From: Rallus limicola
Taxonomy: Eukaryota > Chordata > Aves > Gruiformes > Rallidae
Direction of reading: 5' to 3'
Assembly (NCBI GenBank): GCA_022605955.1
Contig: JAKCOZ010000021.1
Location: 15,922,161-15,986,160, forward strand
Length of the DNA stretch: 64,000 nt
The translations under genes were made by a program, and so were the position numbers. The notes beneath the pieces were generated by a model. That model had not been told where the DNA came from. It did no database searches and was given only the letters and a program-made list of their open reading frames with translations. Below are positions 33,974 to 44,474 of this stretch, piece by piece. Each line of letters starts with the position of its first letter. Positions within the stretch are counted from its first letter, which is position 1.

Positions 33974-34106
33974 CTCTTATAGCCGCCGCCGCCCCGCCCC
34001 CGTGCCGCCCCCGGTAAACACCGCCGCGCCGGTTCTGTCAATGGGAGGCGCCGCCTCCCCCGGCCCATTGGCCGCGGGGCGGGGGTGAATATCCAGCTCC
34101 GCCAAT
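33974..34106 (-). promoter_or_regulatory. SOX12: SOX12 core promoter: TATA box and CCAAT boxes
   Basis: On the minus strand TATAAGAG is read at 33981-33974, with an NF-Y box CCAAT at 34071-34067 and an opposite-strand CCAAT at 34102-34106, about 90 and 125 bases upstream of the TATA box. Transcription should then begin near 33945-33950, giving a leader of about 600 bases before the ATG at 33342. The motifs are read directly; the start site is inferred. Confidence 0.65.
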
Positions 34107-34838
34107 GGGCGCCACCCGGAGAGGGGTTGCTGGAGAGAATGGCAGGGCGGCACGCCCCGGTACCGCCGCCACGGCACCCCGGTAGCTCCCGGTGTCCCTA
34201 CCTGAGCAACACAGCACCCCCGGTGAGCCCCGGTACCTTCGCACCAGCGTACCGGTACGCCGGCCCGGACACTCCGGTACCCACTCGGGGATGCTCCAAC
34301 TCCAGCCGTTACTCGCTGCATCCCCCGGTCTGTGCACCCCGATGTCCCCGGCGCCCTGACACCCGCACCTGGGCAGCACCCAGGAGCCCCCGCACCCCTC
34401 ACGGCCCCCCGGCAGCGGCACCCCGGCACGGGCACGGCTCCGCCCGCCCGGGACGCTGCTCCCGGACCCCGCCCCTGCCCGTTCCCCGGGGTCCCGGGGC
34501 ACCCGCTGTCCCCGGTCCGCCCGGCAGAGCCCTGTCCCGGGCCAGCCCCGGTGCCGTCCCCCTGCCACGTGCAGCGCTCGTTCCCCCGCGGCGCGGAACG
34601 GCCGGTGCCTTCGTGCTCGCCTCGTCCCGCCCCCCCCGCAACCGCTCCCGCGGCGTCTCCCCGGGGCTCGGGTCAGGGCGGGGGACGGGACGTGGCGGGG
34701 GACAGGGGGGATGTGAGGGTGGGGGTCCCCGCTGCCCACGCGGCGGCCACGCGGCTCGCCCGGTACCACGAGCGGGGCCTTGTCCCGCGCGGCGCGGCCC
34801 CTCTAAGCCCCGCCCCCTCCGCGCTGCTGCGGGCGGCA

Positions 34839-34987
34839 CCAATGGAGCGGCGGCGGCGGCCCTGTTGCCCCGGAGACCGCGGGCTGCCCGCCAGGGGCCG
34901 CGCCCATTGGTTGCCGCCGCGGCGCGCCGGCCCGCCGCAGGGCGCGCTCCCATTGGCTGCGCCGCCGCCGCCAGTTGCTGTGGTAAC
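34839..34987 (+). promoter_or_regulatory. CCAAT boxes and RFX X-box, probable C20orf96 promoter
   Basis: Three NF-Y boxes (CCAAT 34839-34843; ATTGG 34906-34910 and 34952-34956) are followed by an X-box, GTTGCTGTGGTAAC at 34974-34987, in CpG-dense DNA. X-boxes bound by RFX factors, often with NF-Y sites, mark promoters of cilium genes. The site lies about 1 kb upstream of the first coding exon of the C20orf96 orthologue, whose 5' UTR exon should lie between here and about 35600. Assignment to that gene rather than to SOX12 rests on distance and orientation. Confidence 0.5.
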
Positions 34988-35984
34988 AGGGCCCGTGTGG
35001 GGCCTGTGCCGGGCGCCGCGGCCTGTCCCGGGGCCCGCCCGGAGCCCCGCCGGTCGGGGAGCGCCTCACGGCCCTGCGCCGCGGCGGCCCCGTCGCGTTG
35101 GGCTTTGCGCGGAGCCGGGCGGCCCGGTGCATGCGGGCGGCGTCCCCCCGAGCCGTCGCAGCCCGAGGCAACGCCCGGCACGGGGCGCTCGCCGCGCAGC
35201 GCCCGTCGGACCCCGGCACCGCGCGGTCCCTCGGCCCTGCCCGCCACCCGCGAGGCTTCGCCCCGCGCATCAGCACGGCAGCGCCCATACAGCGGAACCG
35301 CCGTGCGGAGCCCCGAGCCGGCCCCGCTCCGGGCTCTCCGGGAAGGCCGCTCCTCGCCCCGCGCTACCGCCGCGGGTTCTGCTCCCTCCCGGCCCCAGCG
35401 ACCCCGGCCAATAGGCCCGAGCCCGCAGCCCAGCCCGGTGGGTCCCACCGCCCGGTCCCCGGGCTCCCGTCGTGCGGCGGCGGGGCGGAGGCAGCAGGGA
35501 GCGCCCCACCCGCCCCTTCCCGTGATCGCGGGCCCCGCCCGGGCCCTGCACCCGCCTGCTGTCGGCATGGAGACCGTCCGGCACCCGGAGCCGGGCTTGC
35601 GGAGTACGGGGAATCCCTGTGGGGCAAGAGGACGGCGGGGGGCAGGGGGTATGGGGGATCGCAGGGTCCAAGTGGGGCAACGGAGCAGATGGGGGCAAGG
35701 GTGTCCAGGACTCGCCGTGGGGCACAGGCTGGGGAAGGGGGCTCCCCATGGGGCTAGGAAATTGAGGGGAGGGCTCCCCGTGTGGCAGGGGAGGTAGGTG
35801 AAGATGGGGTTCACCAAGGGTACCACAGCCCAGCAGCTGTCGCTGCCTCTCCTCCCTTTGGAGCCACAGAGGCTTATCCATGGGGATGGGCAGAGCCGTG
35901 GGGCTCAGCCTCCTCATGGCAGTTGTGCTTTTTCCCTCCAGAGCCTGTGTGGACATGGATGTGTAGGGCCCTGGCCCGAGTGCC
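34988..35984 (+). other. C20orf96: Probable C20orf96 leader region
   Basis: CpG-rich sequence to about 35600, then ordinary sequence to the splice acceptor CAG at 35939-35941. The non-coding first exon should lie in it, but I could not place its donor. Exon sequence 35942-35984 is 5' UTR and contains a three-codon upstream frame (ATG GAT GTG TAG). The open frame with ATG at 35566 was considered as an alternative first exon but does not join in frame. Confidence 0.45.
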
Positions 35985-38900
35985 ATGGAAGAGTTCCAGA
36001 GAATAGTAAGTCTCTTCTTCCCGTGGGGTTCATGGCACTTGCAGCACTGTGGTTGTAAATGCAGCATCCCTGGAGCTGACCTGAGATTTGCTGCTGCTCG
36101 GGGGCTCAGAGGGACACCTGGAAGCACCAGAGGGGTTGCGCAAGGGGAGTCAGAACTGTGGGTCAAGTCAGAGAGGTCCCTGCTCACAAACCTCTTCTGA
36201 CTCCCCATCTTTTCTACTCTGCTGTCATGCTGAGCTTAGGATCAGAGCAAATGGCAGAAGACAGATGCAGAGGAGGGAAAATCTCCAACCCACAGGTTGA
36301 CTCTGCCACCACTCACGGATGGAGACAAGAAGAAGAAAGGGGAGAAGAACAAACCAGGTTGGGAGAGATTCCCTTATACACCACCCTGCTGTCCCTGCCC
36401 CTTTTGCATTAACCTGCTGCTTTCTGCCAGGAAACATTCACTAAAAGCCACAAAAAGACAATTACCTGAGGGGAAATGCTGAGAATAAAGAGGTAGAACC
36501 AGAAAAGGCCAGGGAGCTCTTTGGGGGCTTGGTTTCTGGGCTGTAATTGCAAGCAACTTCTGCTGGGACTGCAGAAGGTTTGAATTCAGTCTCTCCATTG
36601 TTCATTATATCTCCCTCAGCCACATATGCCAGGAGAGAGCAGATGTAAGGCCTTGGAACCAGACTGAAATAAGCACAGATGGGGGGGTGTTTGGTTTGGT
36701 TTTTGGGTTGTTTTCTTTTTTTGTGTGTGTGTTTCACCAGTTGCGTTTCTGCTGAGTGAAAAACCACCCTTGCTCCCAGAGACAGCATCATCCCAAGGGA
36801 AATCCACAAGTGTTACTCAGAGGAAATTAGCACTCCAGAAGGCTGAATTAGCTAAAACCTTGGAAGAGATCAAAGTCCTCACGGTACGTGCACCAGACAC
36901 CAGTGCAGGGGTAGAGGGAGCAGATCCATAGTTATCCCAGCAGTGGGAGGAAATTCCAGTGGCCCAGCTCCTGCAAAGTGGCCTGTGTTTGTTCATTAAT
37001 ACATGGGAGGTAATTATGCTGCTCTGCTTAATGCTGGTGGTATCTAACCTGATGTCATCAAGAAGAATGAAGAGTCCAGGCTGCAGCAGGAGGAAAGATG
37101 GAGATGTGGGAATCTGCTAGGAAAGGCAGTCAGTATCAGATTTTCTGGGTGTAGGCAAGAGAAGGGTGAGATGGAGGACGTGGCCTCAGCTTTTTAGTAG
37201 GTGAAAGGTTCTGCAGGAAGGGGGGAGCAGGGCTGTGCTGTTTGGGGCAGGTCAGGGCACCTTGGCAGGGAAGCTGAGGTTCTCTGTGTGGTACCAGCGT
37301 GGCTTCTTGGTGCTGTTACCATGGGATGGGAATGTCCCAGGGACAGCAGATGATGGTGGCAAAACTTGGGGCAAGTGGGACTGGTGCAATGCACAACACT
37401 TTAATCCCCAAATTCCTGTAGAATCTGACCCATCTGAAGAAAAATGCCATCGAGGAGCTGAAGCAGCACAGTGTCCACCTGGCAGAGACCAACTGCCGGC
37501 TGATTGAGGACATCCAGCACACTGATGGCAGCACTGCCAAGCAAGCCAGGACCCTGCTGCAGCAGCATGAAGCACTCCAGGTGAGGCTTTAGGGTTGACT
37601 AACAGACCCGGGTCAGCAGAGTGCAGAACCTGGTGTTACTCCTTGATACTAGGGAAGGGCTGAGGCACTGCCCAGCCCCTTCCACGGGCACCAGCCGCAG
37701 CCAGGGATTCCTCTGTGCTGCTAATGCAAACAGCAGCATGTGAGGGGAAGGTCAGGGATGTGCAGGGGGATGTTTCAGAGCTCTGTGGAACGAGCAGCAG
37801 CTGGATTTCTCCCTGTGCAGAGGAGGAAGGCAACGGTGAGGACCTGCAATCAGAACCAGCTGGATACAGCAAGGGCAGAGCTCCAGGAACTGGAAAAAAC
37901 AATGGAAAAGAATCTGGGAAGTGAGTTGCTCACATTACTGTGAGATGCAGTCTCTCCAGTCGTGTTACCTTTGCTTTCCATCTCACTGGGTTAAGGACGC
38001 TGTGTTGATCTTATAAAATGTCAAACAATTCCATTTCTGAAAACAAATCCTGTCTGCTCTGTGGGGATGATCCTCCTGCCAGGAGGGAGGGAGCCCTGTG
38101 CCACCCTGCAGCCTGTGCTCAGGGGGGTGGGAAGAATTCCCTCCTTGGCAGCTGTTTGCACTGTTCCCTTGGGGCAGGACCTGGTCAAGGTGGCCATTCC
38201 CAATTCCCTCAGGGGATGTAGGTTGTGTAGGGAGAAGGGCTCAGTCACATGCAGGACAGGCTCCTTAGCTCAGTGACCGAGTGAAGCTGACACCCCTGGG
38301 TTGAGATCTTCTGTTTTGACTTTCAATCAGATCTACAGCAGCAGCTGGATGAAGTCACATCAAAGGTTCAGGCTCTCCAGGACAAGCTCGTGGTCCTGCG
38401 GAGCTACATCGATGGGCAGCACCCAGAGCCAGCCGTGCGGATCGTCCGTCTGCAGCACAGCATCCAGAGCCTAAAGAAGCAACAGCAGGTGCTGAGACCT
38501 CCCCTTCCCCATGGCTTTGCCAAGAAGTAATGCAATGGTTACCTTGCCTAATGCTCCTGTTGTTTCTGTCCCTGCTTCCTGCTCTCCTCAGGAGGAGCTG
38601 GACAAGACAGAACAAATGGAGAAGGCCAGCTGGGAGGAGCTGCGAGAGAAGACACGGGCGAAACGAGAGGCGCTGTTGCAGAAAGTCGTGGAGGTTTGTG
38701 GAGCAAGGGGGATGAGCTGCTGGGAGACAAGCCAGGGGCTGCCACACGTGGCCTGTTAGAGGTAGCAGGGTGCAGGCAGCGCTCCAAGAGTAGCAGAGCA
38801 TCCCAGGTCCCCTGCTCACGCTGTACAGGGCTGTTGGTCAGGCTGGCAGGGTACGTGGGCAGCAGGTCTGAGTCGCTGCCATAGTCTGTTGTGTTGCAGT

Positions 38901-41900
38901 GTCCTCAGCCTCACTCCTGAGAGTTTCTTGTGTGGAGGTGAGAGCACCATGACCCAACGTTCACCCTGCTCTTAGGGTCCCTGTTATATTACATTATTTA
39001 GGTAGCTGCTTTGCTCATTGGCTGTGACCCTGCTGTGGCAGCACACCTACACCTGTAATAAATTCATGAGATTAAGCTATAAGCAATGCTACATTGTGCA
39101 GGGGCTGCTGCTGCTCTTCCCAAAATAAGAGGCACTGCTGTTACACAGTGCTGGCTCACATGATGCACTTAGCACTTTTCCTGGCTTATCAGCTTGAGAG
39201 CACTAAGAAAATACTAATTACTGGCTCCATTTAGATCTGTGATGTAGAAGTGCTGTGCCCTTCCAGGTGAGTTTGTGAGGACAGGTGGTAGAAGTAACCC
39301 AGCAATATTAATGAGCTTTCCCTGGGAAGCTGAACTGGATCTCTTGAGTTCCTCAGTCTCGTTCCAAGATCAGCACAATGTGATCTCAATGACAGGCTCT
39401 TCCTGCAGCTGAGACTCAAACTTTATGCCAGCAGATATTGCTTCCTTGAAGAGTGAGGCACCTAGACATGGCCAGTCGTGGCAGGACTTTGTGCTGGTGG
39501 TGACTGGGGAGTTTCTGCAGCTGGTTTTCTTCTCTTCACCCACACAGGAGATGTTGCTGCACCAGGATGGCCTGAAGCAGATGGTGCTAAACAATCACAT
39601 TCTGCGACGTGAAATACTGAGGCAAAGGGAGGTGAGTGAGCTGGGGAAGAACCAGTGCAGGGCAGCAGAGCCAGACACCCTCAGCCCTTCCCCTTTGCCA
39701 GGATTTTGTCTGCCTTAGTGGGGTATGTTGCCTTCCCTTTCCACTGGAGTCAGTGGGCTGTGGGACATCCTGAGGCCAAGTCCAGTGGGGATTTCAGGAA
39801 GCCAGTTAGGGGCTTGCTTGCATGAGGGATGCTTTCTAGATGTGCTGTTTGCAAAATCTCTAAACCTTTTAATTCCTACTTCCCTTGTGAAGTAAGGAAC
39901 TCTTGGAAATATCATTCATTCAGATTATTAAGGACCAGGAGGAGGAGATTGGTGAGCTGAAGAGAAGCATCCAGAAACTCTGCCAGAGTACAAGAGACCC
40001 AAGAGAGTTGATGTTTGCTGATGTTCTTCTCTGCAGACCAAAGTAAGGTTGGTCAGGGGGAATGCACAGCCCTTTCTCCCTGGCCTTGGGTTGCAGGGTC
40101 TTTGTCACTGAGTGCCACACCATACCCCATCATTTCCACAAGCATCCCTGTTCAACCTGCACCCAGGCCAGGATGTAAACCCACAGTGCCTAGACTGACT
40201 CTTACTTTAATCACAGAATCCCAGGGATTTGAAGGGACCTGGAAAGCTCACCAAGTCCAGCACCTGCCAAAGCAGGGTCCCTAGGACAGGGCACACAGGG
40301 TGGTGTCCAGACGGGGCTGGAATCTCTCCAGAGATGGAGACTCCACACCCCCCTGGGCAGCCTGGCCCAGGGCTCCCTCACCCTCACTGGGCAAAAGTTC
40401 TTCCCCAGGTTGCTGGGCACCTTCCTCTGCTCGAACTTGCAGCCATTGCCCCTTGTCCTGTCCCCACAGACACTGACAAGGGGCTGCCCATGTCCCCCTG
40501 CATCCCATCCTTCAGCTAGTGAGAAACATTCATCAGGTCCCCCCTTAGTCTTCTTCTCTCCAGGCTGAACAGCCCCAGCTCCCTCAGCCTTTCCTCACAG
40601 GGGAGATGCTCCAGGCCCTTCAGCATCTCCAGAGCCTCCTCTGGACTCTCTCCAGGAGATCCCTGGCTGGTTGATCCCAGGGAGCCCAGCACTGGACACA
40701 ACACTCCAGCTGGGGCCTGAGCAGGGCAGGGAAGAGTAATGTTTTCACTTTGTGGTTGGGAAAAATAAAACCTGAGGGGAGGAGGCAGGCTCCCAAGGAG
40801 CATCCCTGTCCATCTAGAGCCTCTTTGCTGGCTGTGTGAGGTGTTTGCTGAGTCAGAAGCACGGTGGGCAGCTGTTCCCCTAACACACAGTGTGTTTGGT
40901 GGCTCTGGCTGACAGCAAAAGGCAAAACTTCATTATCTTGCTGCTTCCCCCCTGCCCCAGTTCTCCAGTAGCTAATCACTTCCTGACTGGATGCAGTGGG
41001 TAATCCCTGCTCCTGTTTAGCACTGACAGAAGAATTACAACCCGTGAGGTGAATCCTCCCAGCCTGGATGGGGAGAAGGCCCTGCCAGCTCCCTCACGGG
41101 AACACCGGGCTCTCCTCTCCAAGGACAGACCCAGACCAGCCAAGTCCTTGGGCTGCAGCTTGCCAGCAGCCAGCTGTGACAAGCTATTTGCCATCCCAGC
41201 CCTGGTATGCTGAGGACCTAACGCTGCCCCTTGTCCCGTGGCACAAGAGGGGACAAATCACAGGCGATTTAGAGCTGCTGAGGTGCCTCGGGTTTCTGTG
41301 CTGCCTGAGGACAATGCTGAGAAAAAAATGGGTCAAATATGTTTAAATCTTGAGTGTGCCATAGCCCAGAACACGTAAATGGTGTGCAGAACAGTGTGCA
41401 TGTGCACATTTATTTACAGCAGCTGCCTATACACGCTGTTCTTGGCACAGGCATCTGCTAACAGGCGTTCCTGCCCAGCAGCAGCCGCTGCTGCAGGTGC
41501 AGGCCAGCCCTCAGCTCCTCTGCAGGTTGGTTTGCAAGTGTGGAATAGATTAGAATAGACTGCTTTGGGCAGGAAGGGACCTCAAAATCCACCGCCATGG
41601 GCAGGGACACCCCCCAACCAGCCCAGGGTGCCCAAAGCCCCATCCAACCCAGCCTTGAACCCTGCCAGGGATCCAGGGGCAGTCACAGCTTCACTGGGCA
41701 CCCTGTGCCAGGGCCTCCCCACCCTGACAGGGTAGAATGTCTTCCTAATATCTCAGTATCTCCCTCCTTCACTTTAAGGCCATTCCCCCTCGTCCTATCA
41801 CTCCCTGTCCTTGAAACCAGTCCCTCACCAGCTTTCCTGCAGGCCCCAGTTTGGATTCAAATGTCATCCCTTGGGATGAGCAGATGCTTGCTGAGCAACC

Positions 41901-43605
41901 CAGGGGTGGTGCAGGTGACAAGAGGGGCTGGATCTCCTGCCCCAGGTCGTGGGTTTCAGCTGGAAGCCAGGTATGGCTGCAGCACTGCTGAGGCAGGAGG
42001 AAAGGCTGGAGCAAGGCAGGAGGAAAGGCTGGAGCGTGTCAGGAGGCCGCAGGGGGAGGTGGGTGACTGCATGATGGATTAATGCAACTTAATTTTTTTC
42101 CAATAATAAAAAAGAAAATCGTAAAAAAAAAAAAAGGAATTAATTAACCTCGACAGCTGGTGGGGCTGGGGTTACTAAGGGTGACTGGGAGAAGAGTTAA
42201 AAATAGCAGGAAGGCCCAAGTGGAAAGTTTCTGTAACATCACAAGTCAGGCATTTGGTGCTTACCCGGCCTGACAGGCGGGAGCCCGTGCCAGAGCCCTC
42301 TCCACCATCTCCTCCATCCCTCAGCCCTTTCCCACTGACCTCCCTGCAACTTTTCACACGACTTCCCCAACCCTTCAGGGTTTGTTTTGTGTTTGTTTGG
42401 GGTTTTTTTCCTAATTAACCCTTTGGTTGCAGACACCAGATTTGCTTCTTGGGAGAGCAAACTCAAACAAGAGCTGTGCTCAGCCTGGAAGCGTAAGGGT
42501 GTGTAGGCACCCAGGGGCTCTCCCTGGTCCTCCTTGGGTGCCTGTGGGGAGCCCCGAGGAGCTGTAACCCCCTGTGTATCCATTCCCATCTCTAGTTCAG
42601 CTCCCCTCCCCAAAAAAATCCTTTTGTTTCAAGGGGTGGATTTCCCCAGCAGCTCCCAGCCCTGCGCTGGGACACTCTGGATGCACAGTTTGTCCTGGGC
42701 TGAGACGGAGATGGATGAGCGCGGCTCTGAGCAAGCCCAGCTCGCTGTGCTTGTCCTCTCCCTGCGAGAAAGCAGATGTACCTGGCTGCTCCACAGGCTT
42801 TCTCTGCTTCTGTTTGTCTTTGGGGATTGACAGTGAGGGGTGGATAACTTCATTCCTTCTCCCGCTCAGAGCCCCAGGGGTTACATCTGGCTCTGCCTCT
42901 GGGAAAGCCTGCGAGCACCAAGCCTGCCTTGCAGAGGGCTCAGTCACAAGCTCAGTCTAAGAAAGGGCTGTGGAGCTGGGCTTAGGCTGGGAGCTGTTTT
43001 CTGTGGTAGGCAGGGCGGTTGGTGGCCAGGACAGACCATGAAGGGGCGAGTTGAAAAGCAAAATAGTGTTGGGGTGAGCTGGAGGCTGGGCTGGACTCTG
43101 GTTCATGTGGAACAGGGGCAGTGAACAACTCCTGTCTGGGTTTCAAGGGTTTTTCCCAGTTTCTCCAGCTGCTTGCTTTGTCCTTGTGTCCCAGAACAAG
43201 CATCTGGGCCTTCCTGACTGCAAACCAGCCCCAGGCCCATCTCGGAGGGGGGACAGCAGACACACGACAGGCTTCCCTCCCCCTGCCTCGCACAGGGCTG
43301 CCGTGCAGGGGACAGGGCACCTCTGAGCGCTGGGTGGGCTGCACAAATCTTCTGAGCAGTCACCTGCCTCCCACCTGGGCTACACAGGAGCTTCTCCTCC
43401 TCCTCAGAGAACCAGCTGAAGCGTGGCACCTTACCTCTGCTCTTGGCTTTGCTCCCCCTAACTCCCCTCTGTCTCCCTCAGGTGCACGCCGGATACCCAG
43501 GTGGTCCTCAGCATCCCTGCCAAGGAGACACCTCTCACCCCACGCTCAGCCACGCTCCGCTCACAGCCCCCTGGCCCAGCGCCCAGCCCGGGGGGGCTCA
43601 GATGA
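35985..43605 (+). CDS. C20orf96: C20orf96 orthologue, coiled-coil protein of unknown function
   Basis: Reconstructed from ten coding exons: 35985-36005, 36240-36357, 36741-36883, 37422-37580, 37821-37920, 38331-38488, 38592-38693, 39548-39631, 39924-40042, 43482-43605. All junctions are in phase and total about 375 residues (human 363). The N-terminal part is charged and low in structure ([13 protein letters not shown]); the rest is nearly continuous heptad-type coiled coil (for example [14 protein letters not shown] and [10 protein letters not shown]). The ending is diagnostic: [16 protein letters not shown] joined to [12 protein letters not shown] matches the PREVIFEDVLLRRPKCTP end of human C20orf96, followed here by a divergent Pro/Ser-rich tail ending GGLR. 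The last intron (3.4 kb) holds two CR1 fragments. Uncertain points are the second exon's acceptor (36239 chosen because it keeps the frame; 36257 and 36260 also do) and its weak donor GTTGGG. Function is unknown; the X-box upstream suggests a ciliary link. Confidence 0.82.
40203..40727 (-). mobile_element. CR1 LINE fragment
   Basis: Antisense CR1 3' portion in the last intron of the C20orf96 gene. Its 3' end, read on the minus strand, finishes with CTGGGATTCTGTGATT, the CR1-type terminus. It shares long stretches with the copies at 18520-18990 and 50265-50637. Confidence 0.9.
41537..41850 (-). mobile_element. CR1 LINE fragment
   Basis: Antisense 3' tail of another CR1 subfamily, with TGGGCAGGGACACCCCCC, CCAGCCTTGAACCCTGCCAG and AGGGCATTC-type phrases close to the copy at 11093-11912. 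It too lies in the last C20orf96 intron. Confidence 0.85.
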
Positions 43606-43670
43606 GGTGCTGGGCTGCAGAGTCCCCCCCCTTTCCCTCGGCACTTCACCCCAGCTCACGTTGTATGACG

Positions 43671-43676
43671 CAGTAA
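43671..43676 (+). terminator. C20orf96: Possible polyadenylation signal AGTAAA of C20orf96
   Basis: AGTAAA, a common variant signal, 66 bases after the C20orf96 stop codon and just before the REM1 CpG region. No AATAAA is near, so this is the best candidate. Confidence 0.4.
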
Positions 43677-43699
43677 AGGTGTTGACATCATCCCCGGGC

Positions 43700-44474
43700 T
43701 GCGTGAGCTGCGCTGCGCTGAGGGGCTGCAGCCCCCTGCCAGGGCCACCGGGCCAGCCCCGCCACACCGGGCCCTCGGAAGGAGCCGAGCGGGGCCCGAG
43801 CTGGGCTCCGAGGTCCCGGCAGAGCGCGACCCCACCGGGCACCGCGCACCGGGCAGGCCCGGCCCGGGCTCGGTTCGCTCCTTACTTGGCGAAGCGGCGG
43901 AGCCGTGCGCTGCCCTGCGCCGCCGCGAGATGGAGCCGGGACGGGGCGGCGGGGGAGCACGGCTCGGGGGGGGGGCCTCGGGGTACCGGGGACAGCGTGC
44001 CCGGGGGCAGCGTAAGAGGGGAGCGCGGCGGAGCTCCCGCCCGCGGCAGCGCATCCCGCAGCGGCGTGGCCGGGACGTCCCGGTGCGAGCCGTCCCCAGC
44101 CGCCGCTTCCCCGGGACTGAGGGGTCGTGTCCCGTCCCCCTTCTCACCCCCGGGGGAACTCGCCGTGCCCCGGCACCGGGAGCCCCGCGGGGACCTCGGG
44201 GACCGGACAGGGCGGCCGGAGCCGGTGCGGGCGGGGGTGTGTCCGGCGGGGGAGGGACCGGGAGCGGCGAGGGGCTCCACCTCCCGGGGTTTAAAACCCG
44301 GACCGGGCGGCGGCGAGCCTGTCCCGGGGAAAGTTGTGCCCGAGTTACCGCCGGCTCGGACGGGCACCGGGAGCGACACCGGGAGCGACACCGGGAGCGG
44401 CGCGGTCGGGTCCCGCAGGGAACCGGAGCCCCCCGGGGCGGCCTTTCCCAGCCCCGCCGCCCTCGGTGCCGCAG
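43700..44474 (+). promoter_or_regulatory. REM1: CpG-rich promoter region of REM1
   Basis: Dense CpG and GC boxes precede the REM1 start. A TATA-like TTTAAAA lies at about 44290-44296, some 180 bases before the ATG. The ATG itself follows CCGCAG, so it may begin an internal exon behind a separate 5' UTR exon, as in mammals. A 12-base tandem repeat (CACCGGGAGCGA) lies at about 44360-44402. Confidence 0.6.

Noticed and set aside
32443..34068. 541-residue open frame containing SOX12 with a long N-terminal extension
   Set aside because: The extension crosses the TATA box and triplet repeats, is of biased GC composition, and mammalian SOX12 begins at the internal MVQ start.
34085..35797. 570-residue plus-strand and 475-residue minus-strand open frames between SOX12 and C20orf96
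   Set aside because: They overlap each other in a CpG island, are Pro/Arg/Ala-rich and resemble no family; stop codons are rare here because of GC content. No ZCCHC3-like zinc knuckles were seen.
36296..36357. Reading the second C20orf96 exon from the CACAG acceptor in the VDSATTH frame
   Set aside because: That frame meets a TGA in the next exon, whereas the [10 protein letters not shown] frame joins perfectly to the downstream coiled-coil exons.
40043..44474. Beta-defensin genes between C20orf96 and REM1, as in mammals
   Set aside because: No exon with the six-cysteine spacing was found; the interval holds CR1 fragments, the last C20orf96 exon and the REM1 promoter.
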